DNA from: Mycobacterium seoulense
GTDB taxonomy: Bacteria; Actinomycetota; Actinomycetes; Mycobacteriales; Mycobacteriaceae
Assembly (NCBI RefSeq): GCF_010731595.1
Contig: NZ_AP022582.1
Span: forward strand, 744,001-808,000
Length of the DNA stretch: 64,000 nucleotides
Reading direction: 5' to 3'
This document shows, in pieces, positions 28,860 through 37,783 of this stretch (position 1 is the first letter of the stretch; every line of letters starts with the position of its first letter). Made by a program: the position numbers and the translations under genes. The notes under the pieces are model-generated. The model was not told where the DNA came from. It did no database searches and saw only the letters and a program-made list of their open reading frames with translations.

Positions 28860-30629
28860 CTAGCCGACGCGGACCGAGGTGACGGTGACCGGGTTGGTGG
28901 GCGCGCCGCTCTGACGATTGCCGGCGATGCCCGCCTGGGCGATCTTGTCGAGAACCGCCAGGCCCGCCTCGTTGATGGTGCCGAACACCGTGCTCTGGGG
29001 CGCCAATTCCGAATCCCGGAAAATCAGGGAGAACTGGCTGCCGTTGGTGTTGGGTCCGTCGGTGGCCATGATCACGGTGCCGCGGGGGTACATCACGGTC
29101 GCCCGGAGGGCGGGGTCGCCGGCCGGGTACTGGTTGGTGGGGTATTCGTCGGCGAACTGATAGCCGGGGCCACCGGAGCCGTCGGATTCCGGACCGCCGC
29201 ACAGCAGCGACCCCCCATCGGTGGAGTCGATCAGCCGCGCGCACTGGGTGTTGTCGAAGAACTGCTGCTTCGCCAGGCTGACGAAGCTGTTGACCGTGCA
29301 CGGCGATTCGGAGTTGGTGAGCTGAACACCGATGTCACCGAAGTTGGTGGAGATGGTGGCCGGGATCTGCGGGGGATCGGTCGACACCCGGCCCGACCGG
29401 GGCGGGCTGACCGGCTTGACGACGGTGTCGGGCGCGCTCGGATATTCGCAGTCGGCGCCCAGATCGGCCGGCGGCGCGAACGCCGGCAGCGGCGGGACCG
29501 TCGCCATCGCCTGGGCCGTCGGCCCCGGATTCGACCCCAGCCTGCCGGGCACCCGGGCGCGCGTCGGGGTGCTCGACGCCGCGCTGTTGGTGGTGCCGTC
29601 GTTCTGGGTGACCAGCGCGATGACCAACGCCACCACCGCGGCCAGCGCCAGGGCCGACGCGCCGACGATGCCCAGCAGCAGGCGCCGGGAGTGCGTGGGC
29701 GGGTGATACGGCGGCCGCGGATCGGGACTGGCGTTCGTCGAGGGGAAGTCCTGCGTGGGTGGCGGGGCGGTCGGTGGCGGCGGTGGGGGGCCCGGCGCCG
29801 CGGCTGCCGCCGGGACGGCCACCGCCGCCCGGGCGGCCTCGGCGAGCTCCATCGCCGACTGGTAGCGGTGGTCGGGGTCCTTGGCCATGCCACGGGCGAC
29901 CACCGCATCGAGGGCCGGGGGCACCCCCGCTGACGTCGTCGACGGTCGCGGCGGCGGGGTGTTGAGGTGCGCGTTGAGTTGTTCCTCGAGGCTGTCGCCG
30001 GCATAGGGCCGCTTGCCGGTGAGGCACTCGTGCAGCACGCAGGCCAACGAATACACGTCGGCGCGGTGATCCGTTGCGCCCCTGAACCGCTCGGGCGCCA
30101 TGTAGGCGACGGTGCCCATCGTGTGCCCGGTCTGGGTGAGCGAGGTGTCGGCCATGGTGCGGGCGATGCCGAAGTCGATCAGGTAGACGAAGTCGCGCGC
30201 GTCGGTGACCAAGATGTTCTTCGGCTTGATGTCGCGGTGGATCAGGCCCACCTGGTGCGCGCTGTCCAACGCCGCGGCAACCTGTTCGATCACCGCGACC
30301 GCACGCTCGGGGGACAGCCGCCCGCCGTTCTCCTCGATGTACTGCAACAGGTCGCGGCCCTCGATGAGCCGCATGTCGACGTAGAGCCGGCCGTCGATCT
30401 CGCCGTAACTGTGGATGGGCACCACGTGCGGATCGTTGAGGCTCGCCGCGATGCGCGCCTCCCGGCGGAATCGTTGCTGAAACACCTGATCCTGCGCCAA
30501 GTTCGGCGGCAGCACCTTCAGGGCGACGACCCGATCGGTGGCCGCGTCGTAGGCCCGGTAGACCTCGCCCATGCCGCCGCGCCCCAGAACGTCCAGCAAT
30601 TGGTAATGCCCGAAAGAGTCTGACCCCAC
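28860..30629 (-). CDS. Ser/Thr protein kinase with extracytoplasmic cyclophilin-like domain
   Basis: This 589-residue protein joins a PknB-type kinase (residues 8-265) to one membrane helix (about 317-341) and a C-terminal cyclophilin-like domain (about 423-589). The kinase is intact: glycine loop GRGGMGEV (16-23), K38, HRD 131-133, DFG 152-154, APE 178-180. A proline-rich juxtamembrane segment precedes the helix. The outer part, including the linker ([19 protein letters not shown]), closely matches the neighbouring ppiB product. Cyclophilin catalytic positions are altered (L476 for Gln63, S534 for Phe113, A464 in place of His54, human CypA numbering), so it probably binds peptide or ligand and does not isomerise. 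It likely signals envelope state to the cytoplasm (inference). I recall no such gene between ppiB and relA in H37Rv. Confidence 0.93.
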   Translation of the reverse strand: MGSDSFGHYQLLDVLGRGGMGEVYRAYDAATDRVVALKVLPPNLAQDQVFQQRFRREARIAASLNDPHVVPIHSYGEIDGRLYVDMRLIEGRDLLQYIEENGGRLSPERAVAVIEQVAAALDSAHQVGLIHRDIKPKNILVTDARDFVYLIDFGIARTMADTSLTQTGHTMGTVAYMAPERFRGATDHRADVYSLACVLHECLTGKRPYAGDSLEEQLNAHLNTPPPRPSTTSAGVPPALDAVVARGMAKDPDHRYQSAMELAEAARAAVAVPAAAAAPGPPPPPPTAPPPTQDFPSTNASPDPRPPYHPPTHSRRLLLGIVGASALALAAVVALVIALVTQNDGTTNSAASSTPTRARVPGRLGSNPGPTAQAMATVPPLPAFAPPADLGADCEYPSAPDTVVKPVSPPRSGRVSTDPPQIPATISTNFGDIGVQLTNSESPCTVNSFVSLAKQQFFDNTQCARLIDSTDGGSLLCGGPESDGSGGPGYQFADEYPTNQYPAGDPALRATVMYPRGTVIMATDGPNTNGSQFSLIFRDSELAPQSTVFGTINEAGLAVLDKIAQAGIAGNRQSGAPTNPVTVTSVRVG

Positions 30630-30706
30630 GCCACGACCTTAAGCGGTGGACCGCCCGCAGGTCGCGCGATTCCCACCAAACGGCGGCTGCGTTGCGCTGC
30701 TTGGCT

Positions 30707-31606
30707 TTAGTCGAGCAACAGCGACGTGATGGTGACCTCGGAGGCCGGGGCGCCATCCTCGCCGCCGCCCGCCACGCCGGCTTTGGCGATCTTGTCCAGC
30801 GTGGCCAGCCCGTCGGGCTGAATGGTGCCGAAGACGGTGTACTGCGGCGGCAGCTGGGAGTCCTTGTACACCATGAAGAACTGGCTGCCGTTGGTGCCGG
30901 GACCCGCGTTCGCCATCGCCAGGGTGCCGCGCGGGTAGAGGACGGGCTGCTGCGCCTTCGGGTCGTTCGGCGGGTACTGGTCGGTCGGGTACTCGTTGGC
31001 GAATTGGTAGCCCGGACCGCCGGTGCCGTCACCCTTGGGGTCACCGCATTGCAGCACGCCCAGGTCCTGCGATGTGGTCAGCCGGTGGCACTTGGTGTTG
31101 TCGAAGTACTTCTGGCCGATCAGGCTCGCGAAACTGTTTACCGTGCAGGGGGATTCGTTGTTGGCCAGCATGAGCCCGATGCGGCCCTGGTTGGTCACCA
31201 TGCTGGCACTCACCTGGGCCGGGTCGGTCGGCACCTTGCCGGTGCGCGGCGGCTTGACCTGCTTGGCCGCCGGTTCCGGTGACGCCGGGTACTGGCAGTT
31301 GGCGCCAAGGTCGGCCGACGGCTTGAACGCCGGCAACGGCGGAACGGGCGGCGTCGGGCCGGCGGGCGCGGTGGTCTCCGGCGAGCTGCTGGGGGCCGAG
31401 GAGGTGGAGCTCGCGGCGCTGTTGCTCTTGTGCTCGTGCTTGGTGTTGATCACGGCGAGCACCACCGCGACGACCACGGCCACGGCCACGATCGAGCCGG
31501 CGGCGATCACCACGATCCGGCGCATCTTGGCTTGCTTCGCGCGGCGCTCCAGCTGCCGTTCGAGCTTGCGCTTGGCGTTGGCACGTCGTTGTTCATTGCT
31601 CGGCAC
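30707..31606 (-). CDS. ppiB: Membrane-anchored cyclophilin-type peptidyl-prolyl isomerase PpiB
   Basis: This 299-residue protein has a basic N-terminus with a coiled stretch, one membrane helix (about 30-53), a Ser/Thr/Pro linker and an extracytoplasmic cyclophilin domain (about 130-299). The family core [16 protein letters not shown] is present, with catalytic-type H174-R175, Q186 and F244, so isomerase activity is plausible, though the loop around the Phe60 position is divergent. H37Rv counterpart: Rv2582. The kinase-cyclophilin gene begins 77 bases downstream on the same strand and looks like a copy of the outer half of this gene joined to a kinase. Confidence 0.92.
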   Translation of the reverse strand: MPSNEQRRANAKRKLERQLERRAKQAKMRRIVVIAAGSIVAVAVVVAVVLAVINTKHEHKSNSAASSTSSAPSSSPETTAPAGPTPPVPPLPAFKPSADLGANCQYPASPEPAAKQVKPPRTGKVPTDPAQVSASMVTNQGRIGLMLANNESPCTVNSFASLIGQKYFDNTKCHRLTTSQDLGVLQCGDPKGDGTGGPGYQFANEYPTDQYPPNDPKAQQPVLYPRGTLAMANAGPGTNGSQFFMVYKDSQLPPQYTVFGTIQPDGLATLDKIAKAGVAGGGEDGAPASEVTITSLLLD

Positions 31607-31666
31607 GGCCGTATGCCTCCATGGTCGGTAAGTCGGGGGCCCGCAAAAGGCGTCGGTGGCCAGCTC

Positions 31667-31697
31667 AGGCTAATGTGGGCGCCGCGACCGGTGTCAA
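31667..31697 (-). promoter_or_regulatory. Candidate SigA promoter of ppiB
   Basis: On the minus strand, TTGACA (31697-31692) is followed 19 bases later by TAGCCT (31672-31667), 61 bases before the ppiB start. The -35 is perfect and the spacer slightly long. It lies in the 117-base divergent region shared with the hydrolase gene. Confidence 0.5.
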
Positions 31698-31723
31698 GTG
31701 GGGCCCGTGGGAAACTGGGAACC

Positions 31724-32386
31724 GTGTTGATCACCGGATTTCCCGCCGGCATGTTGCAGTGCAACTGCTATGTGCTGGCCGAGCGGCCTGGGACGGACGC
31801 CGTCATCGTGGATCCGGGGCAGCGCGTGATGGGCCCGTTGCGGCGCATTCTCGACGAGAACCGGCTGACCCCGGCCGCGGTGTTGCTCACCCACGGCCAC
31901 ATCGACCACATGTGGTCCGCCCAGAAGGTGTCCGACACCTACGGCTGCCCGACCTTCATCCACCCCGAGGACCGGTTCATGCTGAAAGACCCGATCTACG
32001 GCCTGGGCCCGCGGGTGGCCCAGCTGGTGACCGGTGCCTTCTTCCGCGAGCCCAAGCAGGTCGTCGAGCTGGACCGCGACGGCGACAAGATCGATCTGGG
32101 CAGCGTGACCGTCAACGTCGATCACACCCCCGGGCACACGCGCGGGTCGGTGGTCTTCCGGGTTGCCGGAGACAAAGAGGTGGTGTTCACCGGCGACACC
32201 CTGTTCGAGCGCTCGGTGGGCCGCACCGACCTGCACGGCGGCAGCGGCCGCGACCTGCTGACCTCGATCGTGAACAAACTGCTGGTGCTCGACGACGAGA
32301 CGGTGGTCCTGCCCGGGCACGGCAACGCCACCACCATCGGCGCCGAGCGGCGTTTCAATCCGTTCATCGAAGGCCTGAGCCCGTGA
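31724..32386 (+). CDS. Metallo-beta-lactamase-fold hydrolase (glyoxalase II-like, Rv2581c)
   Basis: I start at GTG 31724, giving [18 protein letters not shown] as in the H37Rv protein. The 220-residue enzyme has the metal-binding THGHIDHMW motif (HxHxDH), [17 protein letters not shown] and a late LPGHGN histidine, so the dinuclear metal site is complete. It resembles hydroxyacylglutathione hydrolases, but mycobacteria lack glutathione, so another thiol ester or related substrate is likely. It overlaps hisS by GTGA. Confidence 0.92.
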   Translation: MLITGFPAGMLQCNCYVLAERPGTDAVIVDPGQRVMGPLRRILDENRLTPAAVLLTHGHIDHMWSAQKVSDTYGCPTFIHPEDRFMLKDPIYGLGPRVAQLVTGAFFREPKQVVELDRDGDKIDLGSVTVNVDHTPGHTRGSVVFRVAGDKEVVFTGDTLFERSVGRTDLHGGSGRDLLTSIVNKLLVLDDETVVLPGHGNATTIGAERRFNPFIEGLSP

Positions 32387-33654
32387 CGCAGTTCTCGGCG
32401 TTCTCCGCGCCCAAAGGGGTGCCGGACTACGTCCCGCCGGACTCCGCGCAGTTCGTGGCCGTGCGGGACGGATTGCTCGGCGCGGCGCGCCGGGCCGGCT
32501 ACGGCGACATCGAGTTGCCCATCTTCGAAGACACCGGCCTGTTCGCCCGCGGCGTCGGCGAATCGACCGACGTGGTGTCCAAGGAGATGTACACGTTCGC
32601 CGACCGCGGCGACCGCTCGGTCACCTTGCGCCCCGAGGGCACCGCCGGGGTGGTGCGCGCGGTGATCGAGCACGGCCTGGACCGCGGCGCGTTGCCGGTC
32701 AAACTCTGTTATGCGGGGCCGTTTTTCCGCTACGAGCGTCCCCAGGCCGGCCGTTACCGACAGCTTCAGCAGGTCGGCGTGGAGGCGATCGGTGTCGACG
32801 ATCCGGCGCTGGACGCCGAGGTGATCGCCGTCGCCGACGCCGGCTTCCGCTCCCTGGGGCTGGACGGCTTCCGCCTGGAGATCACCTCACTGGGCGACGA
32901 CAGCTGCCGCCCCCAGTATCGGGAGTTGTTGCAGGACTTCCTCTTCGGGCTCGACCTCGACGACGAGACGCGCAGGCGCGCCGAGATCAACCCGTTGCGG
33001 GTCCTCGACGACAAGCGACCTGAGGTGCGGGCGATGACGGCCGGCGCGCCGGTGTTGCTCGACCACCTGTCCGACGTCGCCAAGCAGCACTTCGACACCG
33101 TGCTGGCCCACCTGGACGCGCTCGGCGTGCCCTACGTCATCAACCCGCGCATGGTGCGCGGGCTGGACTACTACACCAAGACCACCTTCGAGTTCGTGCA
33201 CGACGGTCTGGGCGCCCAATCCGGGATCGGCGGCGGCGGGCGCTACGACGGCCTGATGCACGAACTCGGTGGACAGGACCTGTCGGGCATCGGGTTCGGG
33301 CTCGGCGTGGACCGCACCCTGCTGGCGCTGCGGGCCGAGGGCAAGAGCGTGGGGGAGACCACCCGCTGCGACGTGTTCGGGGTGCCGCTGAGCGACCAGG
33401 CCAAGCTGAAACTGGCGGTGCTGGCCGCCCAGTTGCGCGCCTCGGGTGTCCGCGTCGACATGGCCTACGGCGACCGCGGCCTCAAGGGCGCGATGCGCGC
33501 GGCCGACCGTTCCGGTGCTCGCATCGCGCTGGTCCTCGGCGACCGGGACATCCAGTCCGGCACCGTCGGGGTCAAGGACCTCACGACGGGCGACCAGGTG
33601 CCCGTGGCCATGGATTCCGTTGTCGGCGAGGTGCTTTCGTCGCTGGACCGCTGA
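32383..33654 (+). CDS. hisS: Histidyl-tRNA synthetase
   Basis: This 423-residue class II synthetase charges tRNA-His. The start is GTG 32383, overlapping the upstream stop; earlier in-frame codons lie inside the hydrolase gene. Motif 2 is in [19 protein letters not shown]; the histidine-binding segments are [21 protein letters not shown] and GGGGRYDGL; motif 3 is in [13 protein letters not shown]. The C-terminal anticodon-binding domain is present. It forms a two-gene unit with the hydrolase. Confidence 0.97.
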   Translation: MTQFSAFSAPKGVPDYVPPDSAQFVAVRDGLLGAARRAGYGDIELPIFEDTGLFARGVGESTDVVSKEMYTFADRGDRSVTLRPEGTAGVVRAVIEHGLDRGALPVKLCYAGPFFRYERPQAGRYRQLQQVGVEAIGVDDPALDAEVIAVADAGFRSLGLDGFRLEITSLGDDSCRPQYRELLQDFLFGLDLDDETRRRAEINPLRVLDDKRPEVRAMTAGAPVLLDHLSDVAKQHFDTVLAHLDALGVPYVINPRMVRGLDYYTKTTFEFVHDGLGAQSGIGGGGRYDGLMHELGGQDLSGIGFGLGVDRTLLALRAEGKSVGETTRCDVFGVPLSDQAKLKLAVLAAQLRASGVRVDMAYGDRGLKGAMRAADRSGARIALVLGDRDIQSGTVGVKDLTTGDQVPVAMDSVVGEVLSSLDR

Positions 33655-33773
33655 CCGGCCGTCAGTCATCCGCCCAGGTCGTGTGCTCCTCGGCGCCAAG
33701 AAAAAGTGCTGCCGCACAGGGTATTCCGGATAAGCGGCGCGCGCTTTACGGCGATCTCGGCGAGGTGGTTGCG

Positions 33774-34073
33774 CTATTGCGGCGTGTTGGCCAGAAAGCA
33801 CCGCACCTGGGTGGCGGCATCGCTCGGCTTGACTCCCATGTCCACCAATCTCTGGACTATTTGCGCAGAGGGCACGCCGCTGCTGAAATCCGTCGCTATC
33901 ACGTGAACGCTGGGAAACCAGTCTTCTGCGACTACCCCCGGCGGCGGGGGCTTCGCATCGCCGCCCAGGCACCGAGCGTAACCGTTGACGCCGGTGTCGG
34001 CGTGCGCCGGCGACACCGCCATCAGCCCGGCGGTGGCCACGCCGACCGCCGCGGCGACACAGATGAACCGCAT
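33774..34073 (-). CDS. Secreted DUF732-type small protein
   Basis: This 99-residue protein has a Sec signal peptide (MRFICVAAAVGVATAG, cleavage probably after AHA near residue 26) and a mature domain with two cysteines (ARCLGG and VRCFLA), as in mycobacterial DUF732 proteins. I chose ATG 34073 over an upstream TTG at 34115 because a SigF-like -10 ends nine bases upstream of it, which predicts a leaderless or almost leaderless transcript there. Function unknown; DUF732 proteins are common mycobacterial exported proteins. Confidence 0.78.
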   Translation of the reverse strand: MRFICVAAAVGVATAGLMAVSPAHADTGVNGYARCLGGDAKPPPPGVVAEDWFPSVHVIATDFSSGVPSAQIVQRLVDMGVKPSDAATQVRCFLANTPQ

Positions 34074-34081
34074 GCCCGCGT

Positions 34082-34107
34082 GTACCCCGCATGTGCGCTT
34101 TCTAACC
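34082..34107 (-). promoter_or_regulatory. SigF-like promoter of the DUF732 gene
   Basis: On the minus strand GGTTA (34107-34103) and GGGTAC (34087-34082) are separated by 15 bases, matching SigF promoters. The expected transcription start (about 34075) falls at the ATG (34073). Confidence 0.6.
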
Positions 34108-34171
34108 GAGGACAAATCTCGGCTCGCCGCCGCGAACGCCCCGGATCCCGACGGTGCGTCGCGGACGCGGG

Positions 34172-34399
34172 TCAGCTTTTCTTGCTGGGAATGATGATGA
34201 CGACTATCAACGTGAGAATCGAGAAGAACAGCCCGAGAATTCCCCAGCCCAGCGGATTGCGGCCCTTCATCATTGCGATAAGCGCGCAGACAATTGCAGC
34301 GATGACGCTGCCGATCGCGACGAAGATCCCTTTGATGCCGCGGAGGATAAAGCCCGCCGCGACCGGGTCCGAACTCGCCAGAATCACCGAGTGCAACAT
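34172..34399 (-). CDS. Small membrane protein, two helices
   Basis: This 75-residue protein has two hydrophobic helices (residues about 23-44 and 51-70) and a basic end (PSKKS). I start at ATG 34399, with AAAGGA six bases upstream, instead of ATG 34414, which lies on that site. No family recognised. It sits under a consensus SigF promoter next to another SigF-like gene, so the pair probably belongs to a stationary-phase or stress set. Confidence 0.72.
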   Translation of the reverse strand: MLHSVILASSDPVAAGFILRGIKGIFVAIGSVIAAIVCALIAMMKGRNPLGWGILGLFFSILTLIVVIIIPSKKS

Positions 34400-34430
34400 G
34401 TCAGGTCCTTTCATGAGGGGCTTTGGGGTG

Positions 34431-34457
34431 ATACCCGCACGAATGCGCGATAAAACC
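34431..34457 (-). promoter_or_regulatory. Consensus SigF promoter of the small membrane protein
   Basis: On the minus strand GGTTT (34457-34453), 16 bases, then GGGTAT (34436-34431): a perfect match to the mycobacterial SigF consensus. The start codon is 31 bases downstream. Confidence 0.7.
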
Positions 34458-34521
34458 GCTGCCGAATATCGGCGCTTATCCCCAAACCCGGCTTTCGGGC
34501 AGAATCACTGCGTCGGCCGGC

Positions 34522-35007
34522 TTATCCGCGGGGATAGCCCCGGCGTACGGTGCGGTCGAGAATTCCCAGGGTGGCGCGCAATGCCGCCTCGGACAGGATC
34601 GGGAAAATTCCGGCCTCCCGCCACCTCGGGTCGATTTTCGACCAGTCGTAGAACGAGGTGACCACGGTCGCCGAGCCGTCTTCGGTCGGCTGCAGCTGAT
34701 AGCCGTAGACATGACCTATCGGCGGCTGGATTTGGCCGAGAACCGTCCACGCGATCAGGCGATCCTGTTCGAATTCCTTGATGTCGACGGTGACGTCGTA
34801 TTTACCGAATTGCGGAAAGTCGTTCAACGCTTCGCGGTCCATGTGTACGACGAACCGGTCACCGACGCGGCGCACCGGATCGCCGTCCGCGTCCTGGAGC
34901 ATTCCCGACGAGTCGATCGCGACGTGGCCTTGCGGGTCGCACAGCACGGCGAAGATGTCCGGCGCCGCCGCCGCGATGGTGCGCTGAACCTCGATGCGTT
35001 CGGTCAT
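34522..35007 (-). CDS. SRPBCC (polyketide cyclase/START-like) family protein
   Basis: This 161-residue protein opens MTERIEVQRTIAAAAPDIF, a typical start of the helix-grip SRPBCC fold that binds hydrophobic ligands, and has a second half ending in a long helix. I start at ATG 35007; a longer frame is possible. Ligand unknown. It is divergent from the radical SAM gene, with the LexA box 75 bases upstream of its start, so DNA damage could affect it too, though no LexA-covered promoter on this strand is evident. Confidence 0.8.
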   Translation of the reverse strand: MTERIEVQRTIAAAAPDIFAVLCDPQGHVAIDSSGMLQDADGDPVRRVGDRFVVHMDREALNDFPQFGKYDVTVDIKEFEQDRLIAWTVLGQIQPPIGHVYGYQLQPTEDGSATVVTSFYDWSKIDPRWREAGIFPILSEAALRATLGILDRTVRRGYPRG

Positions 35008-35070
35008 GAGTACTCGCCGCCGGTGTAGATGGGACACGATCGTCGCTTACTCTGCGCTCCTGCGGGGTGC

Positions 35071-35099
35071 TTGACAACCAATCGAACTATTGTTCGAAT
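35071..35099 (+). promoter_or_regulatory. SigA promoter of the radical SAM gene, covered by the LexA box
   Basis: A perfect -35 TTGACA (35071-35076), a 17-base spacer and a -10 TCGAAT (35094-35099, 4 of 6 matches) place the transcription start at about 35106, i.e. at the ATG (35105). The transcript would be leaderless, and the LexA box fills the spacer and the -10. Confidence 0.6.
35082..35097. promoter_or_regulatory. Perfect LexA (SOS) box
   Basis: TCGAACtattGTTCGA is an exact match to the mycobacterial SOS box TCGAAC-N4-GTTCGA. It lies between the -35 and the start codon of the radical SAM gene, where LexA binding would block RNA polymerase. From memory, the H37Rv counterpart Rv2578c is in the published LexA regulon. 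Confidence 0.93.
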
Positions 35100-35104
35100 G
35101 GGTC

Positions 35105-36136
35105 ATGCGCTGGGCGGGCCAGGCCGTCGCGGTCAACGGCGACCCCGTCGAGGACGGGGCGCTGCCGGGGCTGCAGCGGATCGGCTTGATCCGGAGCGTG
35201 CGCGCCCCGCAGTTCGAGGGGATCACCTTTCACGAGGTGCTGTGCAAGTCCGCGCTGAACAAGGTGCCGGACGCTTCGGCGCTGCCCTTCCGATTCACCG
35301 TCAACGGCTACCGCGGCTGCTCGCACGCGTGCCGCTATTGCTTCGCCCGGCCGACGCATGAATATCTGGACCTCGACTGCGGCAACGACTTCGACAGCCA
35401 GGTCATCGTCAAGACGAACGTCGTCGAGGTGCTGCGCCGCGAATTGCGCCGGCCGTCGTGGCGGCGCGAGACCGTCGCGCTGGGCACCAACACCGACCCC
35501 TACCAGCGGGCGGAGGGCCGCTACGCGCTGATGCCGGGCATCATCTCCGCCCTGGCCGAATCCGGCACGCCGCTGTCGATACTGACCAAGGGCACGCTGC
35601 TGCGGCGCGACCTGCCGTTGATCGCCGATGCGGCGCAACGGGTTCCGCTGTCGGTCGCGGTGTCGCTGGCGGTCGGCGACGCGGCCCTGCACCGAGACGT
35701 CGAGCCCGGAACCCCCACACCGCAGGCGCGGCTGGCCCTGATCGCCGCGATCCGCGCGGCCGGCCTGGACTGCCACGTGATGGTGGCGCCGGTGCTGCCC
35801 CACCTGACCGACTCCGCCGAGCAGCTCGATGGGCTGCTCGGCCAGATCGCGACGGCCGGCGCCACCGGCGTCACGGTCTTCGGCCTGCACCTGCGGGGCT
35901 CGACCCGGGGCTGGTTCATGTCCTGGCTGGCCCGCTCGCATCCCGAGCTGGTGGGACGCTACCGCGAGCTGTACCGGCGCGGGGCGTACCTGCCGCCCGG
36001 TTACCGCGAGATGCTGCGCGAGCGGGCCGCGCCGCTGATCGCGAAATACCGGCTGGGCGGCGATCAGCGCTCGTTCCGGCAGCCCGCCCCGCCGGCCCGG
36101 CCGGAGCCGGAACCCCTTCAGGCGACGCTGTTTTGA
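35105..36136 (+). CDS. Radical SAM protein, SplB-like (Rv2578c), SOS-controlled
   Basis: I start at ATG 35105, matching H37Rv (MRWA); a TTG upstream lies inside the LexA box. The 343-residue protein has a radical SAM cluster motif CxxxCxxC (C72, C76, C79) within GCSHACRYCFARP, followed by TIM-barrel strands such as VALGTNTDPYQRAEGRY and LSILTKGTLLRRDL. It belongs to the group of spore photoproduct lyase-related proteins (COG1533). The substrate is unknown, but control by LexA suggests a DNA damage role, possibly direct reversal of a lesion (inference). Confidence 0.92.
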   Translation: MRWAGQAVAVNGDPVEDGALPGLQRIGLIRSVRAPQFEGITFHEVLCKSALNKVPDASALPFRFTVNGYRGCSHACRYCFARPTHEYLDLDCGNDFDSQVIVKTNVVEVLRRELRRPSWRRETVALGTNTDPYQRAEGRYALMPGIISALAESGTPLSILTKGTLLRRDLPLIADAAQRVPLSVAVSLAVGDAALHRDVEPGTPTPQARLALIAAIRAAGLDCHVMVAPVLPHLTDSAEQLDGLLGQIATAGATGVTVFGLHLRGSTRGWFMSWLARSHPELVGRYRELYRRGAYLPPGYREMLRERAAPLIAKYRLGGDQRSFRQPAPPARPEPEPLQATLF

Positions 36137-36137
36137 G

Positions 36138-37736
36138 CTAGGCCTGGTTATCCCGGCGCGGCTTGGTCAAAGTGAACCGGTCCACCACGGTCACTTCGCC
36201 GAACGGCCCGCTCAGCGCGTAGTGGGTGGCCTCGATCGAGGTGTTGCCGCCCGGCGGGCCCGGGTCCACGTCGAACGCCGCGAAGCCATAAGGATGGTCC
36301 CGGTCGCGGAAGGCGGACCACGGCGCGTCCTCCACGACGTAGATCGGCGCCTTGCGCCCGAGGCCGGGGTCGAACGCGCCGACCCCGGTCAGCACGCGGC
36401 AGCGCGGCTCGGGGAAGAAGAACGCGTTGGTGGGCGCGGACGTGCCACCGCCGCCGATGACCACGTGCACCGTTCCCTTGGTGGGGTCGATGACATCGGT
36501 GCGGGTGTCCACGGGTATCGGCGTTCGGATGTCGGTCTGCTGCGTGCCGCGCAACGGGTGCGACCGCTCGTAATGGTGTTCGTGGCCGCATACCACGAGG
36601 TCGACCTGGTACTGGTCGAACAAAGGCAGCCATTCCTCGCGGATGCCCAGGTCGGCACCGTTGGCGGGCTGGTCGGCGGTGGAGATCGCCGTCTGGTGCA
36701 TGCACACGACGACCCAGTCGATGTCGGGGTCCCGCCGGGCGGCGGCGAGTTCGGCTGCCAGCCAACGCTTTTGCTCTCCGCCCGAATAGCCGTGCACGTA
36801 GAAATTGCCGCCGTCCTGAAACGCCACGTCGTCGTTGTTCAGGCTGATCACCCGCACCGAGCCGGCGGTGAACGAGTACCACAGCCCGCGGGTCTCGGGG
36901 CTCGATCCCGAGTCGGGCACCGAAAAGTACGTTTGATAGGCGCCGTAACCGATGGGGCCGTTGCCCGATTCGTTCTCGTGGTTGCCGGCCGCCGGCATCC
37001 AGGGCCGGTAGCGGGCCGATCGCGTGTTGTTCTCGAACCAGGCCGACCAGGTGCGGATCCGGTCTTGGGCGAGGTTGGCGTAGCACAGATCGCCGTTGAC
37101 CAGGTTGAACAGGGGCGCCATGCGTTCGATCGCGAGGGTGGTGTCGGCGGACGCGGGCGACCCGATGTTGTCCGTGCCGTAGGTGCCGTCGGGCATCCGC
37201 TCCAGTGTCGGTGTCGACTGATCGCCGAAACTGGTGAAGCGAAACGGTTTTCGCCCGGCCGGCGCGGTGCGGATGGTGCCCATTTCCGGCTCCGCGCCGT
37301 CGTGCACGGCGGCGTACACGTAGTCGGTGTCCGGGGCCAGGTTCGTCAGGCGGGCGTGGTTCACGCGGACTTCGGTGTGGGACTTGGCGTCGCGATAGGT
37401 GCGGGTTTCGGCGGCCACCGTGCGTCCGAGACCCGACGTCGGAGTGCCGAGCATGACGCGCGGGTTGCGGACCGCGTCGACGGTGTGCCACGACACCACC
37501 GCCTCGGTGCCGGCGTGCCGGCCGAATTGCAGGTGCAGCCCGGTCACCGGCGGCGCGCCGTCACGGCTGGGCTGATACCAGAGCGCGGGTGCGCTGGGGC
37601 GGGACCAGAGCAGGGCGGCCCCGCCCCCGACGCCTGCCCCGAGGGCGGCCGAGACCGCGCTGGTCGTCAACAGCCTGCGGCGGCTGATGCCGGGCGCCCG
37701 ATCGTCGCCGCGGGGTTCGGGGGGATCGTCGACCAC
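36138..37736 (-). CDS. Secreted purple acid phosphatase-like metallophosphoesterase (Rv2577-like)
   Basis: I start at GTG 37736, which gives a twin-arginine signal (ISRRRLLTTSAVSAALG) near residue 20; the long frame upstream lacks support. The 532-residue protein has an N-terminal fibronectin-like domain and a metallophosphoesterase domain with GDQ, NGDLCY, GNHEN, VVCMHQT and GHEHHYERSHP, the five metal-ligand motifs of purple acid phosphatases. Tat export suggests the metal is loaded in the cytosol. It probably takes phosphate from phosphomonoesters or lipids outside the membrane. Its stop is one base from the convergent radical SAM stop. Confidence 0.9.
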   Translation of the reverse strand: MVDDPPEPRGDDRAPGISRRRLLTTSAVSAALGAGVGGGAALLWSRPSAPALWYQPSRDGAPPVTGLHLQFGRHAGTEAVVSWHTVDAVRNPRVMLGTPTSGLGRTVAAETRTYRDAKSHTEVRVNHARLTNLAPDTDYVYAAVHDGAEPEMGTIRTAPAGRKPFRFTSFGDQSTPTLERMPDGTYGTDNIGSPASADTTLAIERMAPLFNLVNGDLCYANLAQDRIRTWSAWFENNTRSARYRPWMPAAGNHENESGNGPIGYGAYQTYFSVPDSGSSPETRGLWYSFTAGSVRVISLNNDDVAFQDGGNFYVHGYSGGEQKRWLAAELAAARRDPDIDWVVVCMHQTAISTADQPANGADLGIREEWLPLFDQYQVDLVVCGHEHHYERSHPLRGTQQTDIRTPIPVDTRTDVIDPTKGTVHVVIGGGGTSAPTNAFFFPEPRCRVLTGVGAFDPGLGRKAPIYVVEDAPWSAFRDRDHPYGFAAFDVDPGPPGGNTSIEATHYALSGPFGEVTVVDRFTLTKPRRDNQA

Positions 37737-37783
37737 CCCTGCTTCATACCCGAGCGCGGTGAACGTCCGCGGAACGGCGCCCG

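Noticed and set aside
33655..33773. A tRNA or small RNA after hisS
   Set aside because: No cloverleaf or terminator hairpin could be folded by eye in this 119-base gap.
35090..35104. TTG 35090 as start of the radical SAM protein
   Set aside because: It lies inside the LexA box and upstream of the predicted transcription start; ATG 35105 matches the H37Rv N-terminus.
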